Source: CAYPPG01 sp964412555 (lineage in GTDB: Bacteria > Hinthialibacterota > Hinthialibacteria > Hinthialibacterales > Hinthialibacteraceae). From it: a stretch of DNA of 64,000 nt. Below, in pieces: positions 1 to 9,352 of the stretch. The notes below the pieces were generated by a model. The model was not told the DNA's origin. It made no database searches and worked only from the letters and a program-made list of their open reading frames with translations. The translations under genes and the position numbers were made by a program. Every line of letters starts with the position of its first letter. Positions within the stretch are counted from its first letter, which is position 1. The stretch is taken from positions 10,052 through 74,051 of the forward strand of contig CAYPPG010000036.1 in assembly GCA_964412555.1 (NCBI GenBank). Direction: 5' to 3'.

Positions 1-1
1 T

Positions 2-1087
2 CTTGTTGTAGCCGGTTATGCTTTCGCAGCCGATCAGGAGAAGATCGAGACGCTTGAAATTGGCGCAAAGGCTCCGGATTTCACACTGCCGGGAGTGGAT
101 GGGAAAAAACACAGTTTGAGTGAGTATTCCGATGCCAAGATTTTGGTCCTCATTTTCACCTGTAATCACTGCCCCACCGCGCAGGCTTATGAAGGCCGCA
201 TCATGAAATTGGTCGAGGATTATAAAGACAAGGGCGTTCAAGTGGTCGCAATTTCCCCAAACGATCCTCTTGCCGTTCGGTTGGATGAATTGGGATATAC
301 CGATTTGGGCGACTCGTTCGAAGATATGAAGATTCGTGCGAAACACCAAGATTTCAATTTTCCTTATCTATATGACGGTGAAACGCAGGAAATGTCGAAA
401 AAATACGGACCGACAGCGACACCGCATGTATTCATCTTCGATCAAGACCGAAAATTACGGTATTGCGGGCGGATCGACGATTCCGAACGGGAAGAAAATG
501 TGAAATCACAAGATACACGGAATGCATTGGATGCTTTATTGGCAGGTAAAGAGATACCTGTTAAGAAAACCCGCGTGTTCGGTTGTTCCGTCAAATGGGC
601 CAGCAAACGCGATTCTGTAAAAGAATCTCTGGAACGATGGGCGAAAGAAGAGGTTACGCTCGAAACGATCAATGTCGAGGGCGTCAAAGAATTAGTGGAA
701 AACGATTCCGAGAATCTGCGGATGATCAACATTTGGGCGACGACCTGCGGTCCATGTGTTGCTGAATTTCCCGAATTAGTTACCATCAACCGGATGTATC
801 GCCATCGCAAATTCGAACTCATCACCATTAGCGCAGATGATCCAAGTAGAAAAGATGAGGCGCTCGCCTTCTTGAAGAAAAAGGAAGCCTCTTGCAAGAA
901 TTACTTGTTCGAGTCCAACAATGTGTATCAACTCATCGAAGCCGTGGACAAAGAATGGGCCGGTGCGATTCCGTTCACATTAGTGATTCGTCCGGGTGGA
1001 GAAGTGGTGTATCAACACATGGGGATGATTGATCCGCTGGAAGTCAAAAGAGTGATTGTGAAAAATATACCGGGAGGGAGACGGTAA
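2..1087 (+). CDS. Exported two-domain thioredoxin-like (redoxin) protein, 5' end cut by the window
   Basis: The reading frame is already open at base 2, where it encodes the end of a signal peptide (…AGYAFA-A), so the true start lies before the window. An AhpC/TSA-type redoxin domain follows, with the motif CNHC at about residues 54-57 of the visible part. A second thioredoxin-like domain near the C-terminus has CGPC in the context WATTCGPCVAEFP (about bases 738-774). Proteins of this type act in the periplasm as thiol-disulfide oxidoreductases. The CNHC centre is the variant common in long redoxins of planctomycete-like bacteria, while CGPC is classical thioredoxin. Two CXXC domains in one chain suggest internal electron relay, but that is inference. 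The partner is unknown because the upstream genes are outside the window. Confidence 0.85.
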   Translation, partial: LVVAGYAFAADQEKIETLEIGAKAPDFTLPGVDGKKHSLSEYSDAKILVLIFTCNHCPTAQAYEGRIMKLVEDYKDKGVQVVAISPNDPLAVRLDELGYTDLGDSFEDMKIRAKHQDFNFPYLYDGETQEMSKKYGPTATPHVFIFDQDRKLRYCGRIDDSEREENVKSQDTRNALDALLAGKEIPVKKTRVFGCSVKWASKRDSVKESLERWAKEEVTLETINVEGVKELVENDSENLRMINIWATTCGPCVAEFPELVTINRMYRHRKFELITISADDPSRKDEALAFLKKKEASCKNYLFESNNVYQLIEAVDKEWAGAIPFTLVIRPGGEVVYQHMGMIDPLEVKRVIVKNIPGGRR

Positions 1088-1139
1088 TTTTATTTGTATC
1101 CGTTCACACATTAAAATAGCAGAAAAGAAAATAGTGTGT

Positions 1140-2263
1140 TCATGTTTTACGACACTTTCGCTGTTTGGCCGGTTTCTCGTTCTCGATGGTCATTGACGAA
1201 ACCTGTTCACGAGCTTGTTCATAGAATTCGTGTAGTTTGGCTTGCAACAGTTTCTTATCAGGCAAACAGGTCTGGTATTCAGAGACAAGCGCGGGCGACA
1301 CCGCCCGCGAGAGTGCGTATTCAACTACCTCTTTGTCTTTTGTAGCGCAGAGCAACACGCCGATAGAAGGCCGTTCATGCGGTTTCTTCACGTCGCGATC
1401 CAGTGCTTCCAAGTAGAATTCCAGTTTGCCCAGGTGTTCGGGCTGGAACTCCTCGATCTTCAGTTCAAATGCGACCAGGCAATTAAGCGCCCGGTTAAAG
1501 AACAGCAGATCTATCGCGAAATCACGTCCACCAACCTGAACGGTATACTGGAGCAGAAATCCCGCCCTAGTTCGATCAGAAACTGCTTTAATTTCTCGAC
1601 TAAGGATTGTTCGAGTTCCGCTTCGGAGTGGATACATGGCAAATCGAGAAACTCGATGAGGTAACTATCCTTGAAGATCGATGCCGCTTCGGGATGAATT
1701 TCTCGCACCGCCGGAGCAAGTTTTGGCGGCGAAAGTACAACCCGCTCAAAAAGCGCACCACTGAGCTGACGCTGGAGTTCACGGAATGACCAGCGCTCCT
1801 GGGTAGCCATCCGCAAGTAGAACTCACGCTCCTCATCCCGTTTACACCGGCTCATGATGAGCAGGTTATGACTCCAGGGTAAATCTCGCAACAGCGTTGC
1901 GAGTTTTGGCTGATCTCGATACGTCTCGAAAAACGACATCATCCGCCAGAGGTTACTGGCAGAATAACCACGAACATTGGGCTGCTTCCGGCGGATGTGA
2001 TCGGCCAAGGCCTCCACTGTGCCTTTTCCCCAGCCGTCGTCGGCAATCTTCCGCTGGATGAATTCGCCGATGCTCCAGTACAGCTCGATCAAGGTCGTAT
2101 TGACTGCAGTGACGGCTCTCGTCCGTGCAGTTTCGATCAGTTTCAGAACCGAATCGAAGTCTGCTTGAGGCGCATCCGTGAGCGAAGACGCCGGCGCAAC
2201 ATCGCGTGATCCCGCTTTCCGCCTGGAACTGCCCTTTTGTTTTTTCTCTGTTTGCTTCTTCAT
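1140..2263 (-). pseudogene. YhcG-type PDDEXK nuclease (DUF1016), frameshifted
   Basis: Two reading frames together make one YhcG/DUF1016 protein. Bases 2263 to about 1565 encode the N-terminal helical domain (motifs ELYWSIGEFI, GYSASNLWRM, LPWSHNLLIM). Bases about 1570 to 1140 encode the PD-(D/E)XK nuclease domain (DFAIDLLFFNR, LVAFELKI, KLEFYLEALD). The frames join near 1565, where the first reads FLIELGRDF and the second AGFLLQYTV; intact homologues read through LGxGF. One lost base explains this, so it is either a true single-base frameshift or a sequencing error. The start ATG at 2263 has a GGGAGAG ribosome site. YhcG proteins are often encoded beside type I restriction genes, which fits the HsdS-like remnant just upstream. 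Confidence 0.8.
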
Positions 2264-2299
2264 GACAGCTCTCCCGAACGCGAAAGCAATTCCGCAAAA

Positions 2300-2473
2300 T
2301 CATAATTCATTCTTGTCATCCCAAAGTCCGGCTCCTGTTGGAACGGCGGGCGGTAATGCTGAAATTTTGGATTCTAGATCGAGTTGCTCCATCAGCTTCT
2401 GAAACCGTACCTGAAGTTCGTCCGCCCTGTGTCGGGCCACCTGTGAATTCAAACTTATATTCCTAAAGCAAGA
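2300..2473 (-). pseudogene. Possible HsdS (type I restriction specificity subunit) C-terminal remnant
   Basis: A frame without a start codon is open from 2473 to the stop at 2300-2302. It encodes a helical tail of the kind seen at the end of HsdS subunits (QVARHRADELQ, then ALPPAV near the end). It lies 37 bases upstream of the YhcG-type gene, in the order expected when a YhcG gene sits inside a type I restriction locus. There is no methylase, restriction or target-recognition domain, so this would be a leftover. The similarity is short and judged by eye. Bases 2474-2700 beyond it hold nothing recognised apart from an AT-rich lead into the tRNA. Confidence 0.35.
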
Positions 2474-2700
2474 TCACCAAAATTGGGGATGAACAGGATA
2501 TACCTTTTGATAAGTATGCAAATATTTGACGAGCGATCAGCGGCTAATAACTGTTTTCAAAAATCGCCATGAAATATTTTCATATATTTTTATCCTGAAA
2601 ATCCTTCAATCCTGGCCAATCCGGATTCAGACAGAGCATTCAAGACGTATTGTCATCTTACTATCAAAGCGCTACAATTAAATTGTCAAAAACATAAACT

Positions 2701-2790
2701 GGAGGGGTGTCCGAGTCTGGCCGAAGGAGCACGACTGGAAATCGTGTAAGCCCCGAAAGGGCTTCGTGGGTTCGAATCCCACCCCCTCCG
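2701..2790 (+). tRNA. tRNA-Ser (anticodon GGA)
   Basis: The acceptor arm pairs GGAGGGG (2701-2707) with CCCCTCC (2783-2789), with discriminator G at 2790. The anticodon stem CACGA/TCGTG encloses the loop CTGGAAA, giving anticodon GGA. A long variable arm (GCCCC GAAA GGGGC type) and the T arm GTGGG TTCGAAT CCCAC complete a class II serine tRNA. The 3' CCA is not encoded. The gene stands alone on the + strand, facing the 3' end of the moaB-like gene. Confidence 0.95.
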
Positions 2791-2800
2791 TTTCTTCTCT

Positions 2801-3397
2801 TTATCTCACATTTCTTCTTCCTTCATGATATTTTGACAATCTGTGATCTCTTTTTTCAGAATTTTTACTTGGGGCGGTTCGCGAACCTCCCCTACCATCA
2901 AAGGACTGGCAATCTGTGATCTCTTTTTTTAGGATTTTTACTGCATGTACTAATGGTTTAAGAATCCATGAGAGGCATTCAACCGCACCTTTTGGGCTGC
3001 CGGGCAAGTTGACCAACAATGTTCCGTTTACGATTCCGGCGGTGGCGCGTGAGAGGATGGCATAGGGGGTGACTTCGAGAGAACGGCGTCTCATTTCTTC
3101 TCCGAAACCGGGGATTTCTTTTTCAATAATTTCCAAGGTAACATCGACAGTTACATCTCTAGTTCCGATGCCGGTTCCTCCGGATGTTATAATGACGTCG
3201 AGATCATCGTTCTTTGCCAAAGAAAGAATGGTGGACTTAATAAGGTCTGATTCATCCGATACAATTGTGATATCTATACAAATTCCGTGCTTCGCACGTA
3301 TATAATCAATGAGGAGAGGACCGGTTTCATCATCGCGTTCACCGCTTGCCGCGCGGTCACTGACGATTACAATGGCAAATTGAATATGGTCAAGCAT
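2801..3397 (-). CDS. moaB: MoaB/MogA-type molybdopterin adenylyltransferase family protein with altered C-terminus
   Basis: The MoCF-binding fold is clear: a start of the form FAIVIVSDRAASGERDD, the motif TSGGTGIGTRDVT (about residues 70-82) and LVNLPGSPKGAVE (about residues 128-140). The family adenylylates molybdopterin before molybdenum insertion, in the cytoplasm. The length of 198 residues exceeds the usual 160-170. The extra tail after KKEITDCQS is encoded by a duplicated 36-base segment on either side of a palindrome (2835-2943), with the second copy read in another frame. Without the insert the reading would end shortly after DCQNIMKEEEM. No other molybdenum cofactor genes are in the window. 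The gene is divergent from exbB, with 194 bases between them. Confidence 0.85.
   Translation of the reverse strand: MLDHIQFAIVIVSDRAASGERDDETGPLLIDYIRAKHGICIDITIVSDESDLIKSTILSLAKNDDLDVIITSGGTGIGTRDVTVDVTLEIIEKEIPGFGEEMRRRSLEVTPYAILSRATAGIVNGTLLVNLPGSPKGAVECLSWILKPLVHAVKILKKEITDCQSFDGRGGSRTAPSKNSEKRDHRLSKYHEGRRNVR
2835..2943. repeat. 36-base direct repeat flanking a 22-base palindrome
   Basis: Bases 2835-2870 and 2908-2943 are near-identical direct copies (core AATCTGTGATCTC). Between them lies a near-perfect palindrome at 2871-2892 with centre GGTTCGCGAACC and G/C flanks. The repeat period is 73 bases, which is not a multiple of three, so the moaB frame changes across it. It looks like a palindromic element with a duplicated flank inside the 3' end of a gene. 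Confidence 0.8.
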
Positions 3398-3591
3398 TTT
3401 TGCGTCTCACAATACCATGTAATAACCGTGAAAAAGAAACGATATTCAACCAAAACCGTTATTCTTTTTGCATTCCATTCAAATTTGTTGCCGGATGTTG
3501 TACATTCCGTTCGACTATATTACATTACTAACAGATGGTTTGAAGGATACTGCAGAAATATGAATCCCAGTTTGGGAGGAACATTGGAAGA

Positions 3592-4383
3592 ATGAAACAC
3601 GATTCTTATCTACTCTCTCTCGTTTATGTCCTCACTTTTTTATGTCTGATTTTGACGGTAAATCCGTTTTGGTGTAACGCTGCCCAGCCGGAAGATGCGA
3701 CAGCTGTCATTCAAGACACTTCCCCCCCTATTTCGGCAATGGAGGAAATCGGGGAGGCGGAGGGGATGACCCTTTTCGATTTGCTGTCGGCGGGGGGATG
3801 GGTAATGGTTATTCTTGGTGCGTTATCCATTCTTGCGCTCACGTTAGTGATCTATTACAGCATTCTCTTTAAAGAAAGCAATCTAGTTCCCTCCGACTTG
3901 GTTGTGCAAATCCGGCATTATCTCCGGGACAAACGGTATGAAGATATCGCCAGGTTGTGCCGGCGTTCCAAGGGGATGTTCGCCAAAGTCATTTTGGCCG
4001 GCATTACGCGCGGAGTCACCGATCCGAGTGCCGTTTCTTCCACCATGGAGGCGGTTGGGAGGCGGGAAGCCGAAAGCATGATGCGGAAAGTCCGCTATTT
4101 AGCTGAAATTGCTACTGTCAGCCCGATGTTGGGACTACTGGGAACTGTTTTGGGGATGATCAAGGCGTTTAATTTTATCGCCTTCGACATCAGTGTAGTC
4201 AAACCGGTTGCGCTGGCGGGAGCGGTGGCGCAGGCTCTTGTGACAACGGCCGCCGGATTGATCGTCGCGATTCCGTGTATGGGCTTTTTCTTTTTCTTCC
4301 GGGGCCGTCTGCAAAATTTAATCGGAAGAGTTGAAGAAGTGGCGGTGGAGATCGCGGATCATATTTCCGCCGAGATGGAGTAA
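3592..4383 (+). CDS. exbB: ExbB/TolQ-family proton channel subunit
   Basis: The protein has 263 residues: an N-terminal signal-like helix (about 1-30), a short linker, then three membrane helices of the MotA/TolQ/ExbB domain. TM1 is at about 65-90. TM2 carries the conserved VSPMLGLLGTVLGMIKAF at about 180-197, and TM3 carries ALVTTAAGLIVAIP at about 210-223. ExbB forms the inner-membrane ring that conducts protons with ExbD and drives a TonB- or TolA-like partner. The extra leading helix is seen in ExbB proteins of planctomycete-like bacteria. A GGGAGG element lies upstream and GGAAG just before the ATG. It leads a co-directional run with exbD, the TPR gene and the VWA gene, which points to one envelope complex. 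Confidence 0.9.
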   Translation: MKHDSYLLSLVYVLTFLCLILTVNPFWCNAAQPEDATAVIQDTSPPISAMEEIGEAEGMTLFDLLSAGGWVMVILGALSILALTLVIYYSILFKESNLVPSDLVVQIRHYLRDKRYEDIARLCRRSKGMFAKVILAGITRGVTDPSAVSSTMEAVGRREAESMMRKVRYLAEIATVSPMLGLLGTVLGMIKAFNFIAFDISVVKPVALAGAVAQALVTTAAGLIVAIPCMGFFFFFRGRLQNLIGRVEEVAVEIADHISAEME

Positions 4384-4389
4384 AGAATT

Positions 4390-4821
4390 ATGAATCTTTT
4401 AGGAAGATTACAAGACGAAGAGCCGGCGATCCCGATGGCTCCGATGATCGATATTGTTTTTTTACTGTTGATTTTTTTCATCACTACATCGGTTTTCGCC
4501 CGATTGGAGAATGAACTCTCTGTGACTGTGCCGACCGCCGAATCGGCGACACCGCCGCAGCGGGATTTGGGTGAGCTGATCGTCAATGTCAAATACGACG
4601 GTTCGATTGTAGTGAATCAACGCGAAATTTCCTTATCGCAACTCGAAATACTCTTGTCCCGTATAGCAAAACAATATCCGGATCAATCCGTTATTATTCG
4701 TGGGGATAAAGATTCAAAGTTAGAATACGCGGTTGAGATACTCGACACTTGCGCGAAAGCGGGGGTGTGGAACATTCAAATTGCGGCTTTGCCGCCGGAA
4801 GAGACAAATCAACGGGAATGA
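4390..4821 (+). CDS. exbD: ExbD/TolR-family proton channel subunit
   Basis: This is a 143-residue protein with one N-terminal membrane helix preceded by PMAPMIDIVFLLLIFF. The Asp in MID (residue 21) matches the essential proton-carrying Asp of ExbD/TolR. The periplasmic part (about 45-143) has the usual ExbD fold, with DLGELIVNVKYDG and VIIRGDKDSKLEYAVEILD. It starts 6 bases after the exbB stop, so the two are translationally close. It works with ExbB to convert proton flow into movement of a TonB/TolA-like partner. The best local candidate for that partner is the VWA protein encoded at 7391. Confidence 0.92.
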   Translation: MNLLGRLQDEEPAIPMAPMIDIVFLLLIFFITTSVFARLENELSVTVPTAESATPPQRDLGELIVNVKYDGSIVVNQREISLSQLEILLSRIAKQYPDQSVIIRGDKDSKLEYAVEILDTCAKAGVWNIQIAALPPEETNQRE

Positions 4822-4892
4822 TCCAAAGATTTTTACTATTATGTAGTATGGATAGAAAATCTACCTGTAACCAAATAGAGGAAATGTGATAA

Positions 4893-7343
4893 ATGATGCA
4901 TAAATTTCGGTACAGTTTCACTCTATTACTATTATTGGCAACATTAATTGTTTTTTCTTCATTCTCTGCTCAAAATCAAGAATCATCTTCTCTGACCCAG
5001 GAGCAGAAAGATTTGGATTTTGCGGACGGTCTTTATCAGCGAGGCATGCATGAGACCGCTGCGCAGCAATATATTGAATTCATTCGTAAGTACCCCAACA
5101 GCAAGAATCGGGAAATAGCGTTGTTCCGGCAAGGGGAATCGTTCTACCAGCTTTCCCTTTCGCAAAGCAAATCCAATCCGGTGCAATCGAAAATCAATCT
5201 CATCAAAGCACGGCAGGTTTTTCAAGATTTAATGCAAGCGTTTCCCAATTATGAGAGACGTTACGACGCGCTTCTGCGTATTGGGGAAATTTCGTACAAA
5301 TTAGGGGATACACAAAAAGGTCTCTCCCCTTTGCAGCGTGTCATCAAAGAAGCGAAGGACAGCGCATTGCTCGAAGCGGCGTTGTTTTATGCCGGCCGGT
5401 GCTATGAAGCCGAAGGAAAAAACAATGAAGCAGAGCAAAAGTACCGGCAAATTCGGGATACATATCCAAAAGGCGAATTCTTCGCTTTTTCCACGTACTT
5501 ACTGGCGGAACTTCTTGCCAAGAAAAACACGAATCAAGAAGCCGTAAATCTCTTGTATAGCGTATGGAAAACCCCTGAACAATATGGTCTCAAAAAAGAC
5601 GCTCCCCTTATCGAAGAAGCGCAGCTTCGATCAGCGCAAGTGCTCTACAACATGGATCAATTCGCCGAAGCGGCGAAGATTTACCGCGATTATGTCAAGC
5701 AATATCCGCAGAGTGATAATACAGCCAAGGCCAAATACGGTGCTGCGTGGGCGGAATACCGCCAGGGGAACGATGCGCAAGCACTCGAAATCGCGAATAC
5801 ATTGCAACGGCAGTCACTTCCGGAAGACCTTGCCGCCGGGATCGTTTTTCTGAAAGGTACCTGCGCATACCGGCAGCAAATGTATAAAGAAGCGATTCGT
5901 TATTTTCGGGAAGTGATCGCCGATCCCAATGCGGGCGATTACCGGGACCGTTCCTGGTATCAGCTCGCTTGGGCGTATTATTTATCCGATCAACTTGAAT
6001 CTGCAGCTCAGGAGTGTCAAAACCTTCTTCAACAGACGATATCTACATCGATGAATTCGAATGTTCATTACCTGCTTGGCCAGACGTATGCAAAACAAAA
6101 GAAATATACGGAAGCCGTTTCCGAATTGCAGACCTCTCGGATGTTAGAGCCGAAGGGGGAATATGCCCAAGAATCGCTCTATCTGATCGGCGATTTGCTC
6201 TACAGATTGGATCAATACGCAGAATCCGGGAAGACTTTCGAGCAGTTTTTCGAGACATACCAGTCTTCTCCCCGCGCGAAAGAGGCGTTGAGTTGGGCAT
6301 GCAACGCTTATTTTGCCGACAAAAACTATCCGGAAGCGATTCGAACTGCCGATCGATTGCTGCAGGAATTCCCGGATTTTGAAAACAAGGAAGAAACGAT
6401 TTATCGAAAAGCGTTGGCACAATACCAGTTGAAACAATACAAAGAAGCCTTGAAAACGTTTGAAGAACTGAACCGTGTCGCTGAGAATAAAGCCCGAAAA
6501 TCCGAAGCGATCTATTGGAGGGCTTATATCTATGAATTGCTGGGAGATCGCGTTTCTGCCGCAAGCGCATATGGCTGTCTGTTAAAGGAATTTCCGGATT
6601 TCAAAAACAAAAATGAAGTGATCATGCGCAAAGCGTTGTGTGAGTACCATGAAAAGAATTTTGATCCAGCTTTTCAAGGATTTCTTTCTCTGCTCGAAAC
6701 GGAAACCGCTTCGAAATTGCCCAGTGAAGTGATCTTTTGGATGATTTTTTACGCCGATGAACAGAAAGAACATGAACAAGCGTTGCAAATCAGTGAGATA
6801 GTTCTTACGCTGTTCGACCAATCGTCAGTACAGGAACGGGCATGTATTGCCAAAGGCAATCAACTTGTCGCGCTGAAACAGTGGAAAGAAACCGTGCATA
6901 ATGCGGATACATTTCTCAACAAGTTTCCTGAAAGTGACTTCAAACCGGAAATATTCTGGAGCAAGGCGAAGGCATTGGAAGGACTTGGCCAAAAGGAAAA
7001 AAGCCTCGAATTGTATGAAAAAAGCCTAGCGGAATATCAGAAAGTCGGGAGTCCGGATGCAACCTTTGAAGCGGATCTTTATATGGACCGCGGCAGACTG
7101 CTTGAATCGTTGGACCGTCCCGGAGAAGCGCTTGAATCTTTTCTCCGCGTCGCCATCATTTACGATCATCCCACATTGACGCCGGAAGCGATGTATCGCG
7201 GAATTCGCTGCCACCTTGCCGTGGATGAAACGAATGAAGCCAAGATACTCTATAATGAGTTAATACAAAATTATTCGGAATCAGAGTGGAAAAACAAAGC
7301 GGAAAAGGAATTTGGCGATAAAATGAATCCGAAAGATGGTTAA
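4893..7343 (+). CDS. Long exported TPR-repeat protein
   Basis: An 816-residue protein with a signal peptide (residues 1 to about 27, hydrophobic LLLLLATLIVFSSF), followed almost entirely by tetratricopeptide-type helical repeats. Repeats of the form A-x-x-x-Y-x-x-x-x-x-x-P recur throughout, for example AAQQYIEFIRKYPNS, AAKIYRDYVKQYPQS and ALKTFEELNRVAENK. They resemble the BamD/CpoB style of TPR. The start ATG at 4893 follows AGAGGAAA. No enzyme motif is present, so it is most likely a periplasmic scaffold. Its place between exbD and the VWA gene parallels cpoB (ybgF) near the tol genes of proteobacteria. A link to the Exb complex is inferred from position only. Confidence 0.85.
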   Translation: MMHKFRYSFTLLLLLATLIVFSSFSAQNQESSSLTQEQKDLDFADGLYQRGMHETAAQQYIEFIRKYPNSKNREIALFRQGESFYQLSLSQSKSNPVQSKINLIKARQVFQDLMQAFPNYERRYDALLRIGEISYKLGDTQKGLSPLQRVIKEAKDSALLEAALFYAGRCYEAEGKNNEAEQKYRQIRDTYPKGEFFAFSTYLLAELLAKKNTNQEAVNLLYSVWKTPEQYGLKKDAPLIEEAQLRSAQVLYNMDQFAEAAKIYRDYVKQYPQSDNTAKAKYGAAWAEYRQGNDAQALEIANTLQRQSLPEDLAAGIVFLKGTCAYRQQMYKEAIRYFREVIADPNAGDYRDRSWYQLAWAYYLSDQLESAAQECQNLLQQTISTSMNSNVHYLLGQTYAKQKKYTEAVSELQTSRMLEPKGEYAQESLYLIGDLLYRLDQYAESGKTFEQFFETYQSSPRAKEALSWACNAYFADKNYPEAIRTADRLLQEFPDFENKEETIYRKALAQYQLKQYKEALKTFEELNRVAENKARKSEAIYWRAYIYELLGDRVSAASAYGCLLKEFPDFKNKNEVIMRKALCEYHEKNFDPAFQGFLSLLETETASKLPSEVIFWMIFYADEQKEHEQALQISEIVLTLFDQSSVQERACIAKGNQLVALKQWKETVHNADTFLNKFPESDFKPEIFWSKAKALEGLGQKEKSLELYEKSLAEYQKVGSPDATFEADLYMDRGRLLESLDRPGEALESFLRVAIIYDHPTLTPEAMYRGIRCHLAVDETNEAKILYNELIQNYSESEWKNKAEKEFGDKMNPKDG

Positions 7344-7390
7344 ATGAGACGGATAAGAGAATTGGGATAGCGAAACAAGACAGAAAAGCC

Positions 7391-9229
7391 ATGTCACGAT
7401 CAACTTTACCATATGGGATACGGCCTCCTATCACGCGTATTTACTCGCGCAAAAGCGGGAATCGTTTATTTGTAATTGCATTGACGATTTCTTTGGCTAT
7501 TCATCTTTGCTTTGTTTTCATTTCCCGCTCGTGGCAGGTTGCCACGATCCAGCATATCGAGAAGGGAGTGGAAACGTTATTCAAAGTCCGTTTTCGACAG
7601 TTGGAATCCCGGAATTTCGTTTCGCGGCCAACTCAAGAAGAATTGCAGGAAGAACGAGAACGGCTACTGAATGAGAGAATCGATGAATTATCTCAAATCC
7701 CATCACGGACAGCGGAACCGCAACTGACAGAAATGATCCCAACTTTAGAACAGGACGAAATACCGGAGTATGAAGATAACGAGGGTCAGGAAGATGAGTT
7801 TGTCGATGACCGCGTGGCGAAATCGCTTATCACCTCGGATTCCGGCAATCGAGCTATCGAAAATTTCGAACAATCCGCGGGCAAAGGAGCCGTGACGGAA
7901 ACCGCTCAAACCAACCGTATCTCGCTGACCGGACGGGGGGAAGGTTCTCGAAGGCGATTATTGGCCGGTCTTCCGGCTCCGATAGTCGATACCGATCCGG
8001 TTGTTGACCATTCTCTATCCACCATGCTTATCGCAGAGGCAGCGCCACCGGAACCGAACATCGATATTTCCGAGCCTCAAATCGAACTCCCACCGGTCAA
8101 TGAATTACTTCCTTCCCCTGAACTGATGCGTTCCAGCCCACGGCCAACCACGCTTGAAAAGGAAGAAGAAGCGAAAGAACAAATGCGGGAACGCTATGTG
8201 AGTTTGGATGATTTGGTCGATGTCGATCTTTTTACCTATCATCACATCGGCGGCGATGGATATTTTATGGTACGTATACGTCCGACGGCGGCGGATGAAC
8301 GATTGCAAATACTGCCAAAAGATGTCATTCTCGTATTGGATGCTTCGGCGAGTATGGGAAGAAGGCGGATCGAAGTTCTGAAACGGCAACTTTTGGACAT
8401 CCTCGAGCGTCTTCGCCCGGCAGATCAATTCAATGTCGTCGGTTTTAAGCGAAGGGTACGGAAATTTACGGAAACATTCGTTCCGGCTACAGAAGAGAAC
8501 GTTTCAGAAGCATGGGATTTTATCAAGCCTCTCAAAGCATCCGGGAGAACCGATATATACCGATCACTGGAACCTCTTGTTCAACTGGGAACAAAAAGAG
8601 CGCGGCCGTTGATTTTGATCCTGCTGAGTGACGGGCGTCCCAATGTAGGTGTCGTCAACAGCCGGAAAATCATCAATGATCTTACCCGTTTTCGCGGGCC
8701 AAGTACGTCGATTTTTTGTGTCGGAACCGGTGAAGAGCTGAATAATTATCTGCTGGACATGTTGGCTTACCGGAATCGTGGGCTGGTCGCTTTCGAGCGG
8801 GATAACAACGAATTACCCGCCGTTATTCAATCCGTGTTCGGGTATGTGGAAGATCCGGTTCTTCTGAAAATCAGCCCCAATTTTGGAAATATCGATGAGA
8901 CGAAAGTCTATCCAAAAGTCTTGCCGGATCTGTATTTGAAAGGGGAACTTCGCATTTGGGGGAGATTGGAAGGTGAAAAGAAAATCACTCTTCGCCTCGT
9001 AGGGGAAGCTTTCGATGAACAGAAAGAAATGATCGTCGAACTGCCGGTTCCGCCTCATGACAACGGAACCTATGAAATCGCCCGTGATTGGGCGCGTCAC
9101 AAGGCGTATTATCTTGTCGGCCGAATGGTCGAAGAGGGGGACAAGCCGGAGTTACTCGAAGAAATTCGGAATATAAGCCGCACCTATAACATTCAAACCC
9201 CCTACTCGAAGCAAATTTCCACTCGATGA
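7391..9229 (+). CDS. Membrane-anchored von Willebrand A protein with TonB/TolA-like N-terminal helix
   Basis: A 612-residue protein. A cytoplasmic basic tail precedes one membrane helix (about 25-44, LFVIALTISLAIHLCFVFIS). In that helix S34 and H38 have the SxxxH spacing that TonB and TolA use to contact ExbB/ExbD. A long charged linker (about 50-280) comes next. A VWA domain (about 312-490) follows with an intact MIDAS: DASASMG near 316-322, the Thr/Asp region SGRTDIY, and LSDGRPNVG. The C-terminus (about 500-612) is β-rich. The VWA fold normally binds a protein ligand through a metal ion. It is the fourth gene of the exbB-exbD-TPR run. It could be the energised transducer, but this is inference. 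Confidence 0.85.
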   Translation: MSRSTLPYGIRPPITRIYSRKSGNRLFVIALTISLAIHLCFVFISRSWQVATIQHIEKGVETLFKVRFRQLESRNFVSRPTQEELQEERERLLNERIDELSQIPSRTAEPQLTEMIPTLEQDEIPEYEDNEGQEDEFVDDRVAKSLITSDSGNRAIENFEQSAGKGAVTETAQTNRISLTGRGEGSRRRLLAGLPAPIVDTDPVVDHSLSTMLIAEAAPPEPNIDISEPQIELPPVNELLPSPELMRSSPRPTTLEKEEEAKEQMRERYVSLDDLVDVDLFTYHHIGGDGYFMVRIRPTAADERLQILPKDVILVLDASASMGRRRIEVLKRQLLDILERLRPADQFNVVGFKRRVRKFTETFVPATEENVSEAWDFIKPLKASGRTDIYRSLEPLVQLGTKRARPLILILLSDGRPNVGVVNSRKIINDLTRFRGPSTSIFCVGTGEELNNYLLDMLAYRNRGLVAFERDNNELPAVIQSVFGYVEDPVLLKISPNFGNIDETKVYPKVLPDLYLKGELRIWGRLEGEKKITLRLVGEAFDEQKEMIVELPVPPHDNGTYEIARDWARHKAYYLVGRMVEEGDKPELLEEIRNISRTYNIQTPYSKQISTR

Positions 9230-9352
9230 TCCTTTTTACAAATTCGTGACAAACGCCTTTCATTTTTAATCCGATTTATGGTATGATAGTTTGTTAGGTA
9301 TTTGTTTACGATTGTTTCGAACGATCTATTTATTTTGGGAGGTTTTTTATCC

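Noticed and set aside
3287..3595. 102-residue + strand frame overlapping exbB start
   Set aside because: It lies mainly on the opposite strand of moaB and lacks any domain or ribosome site.
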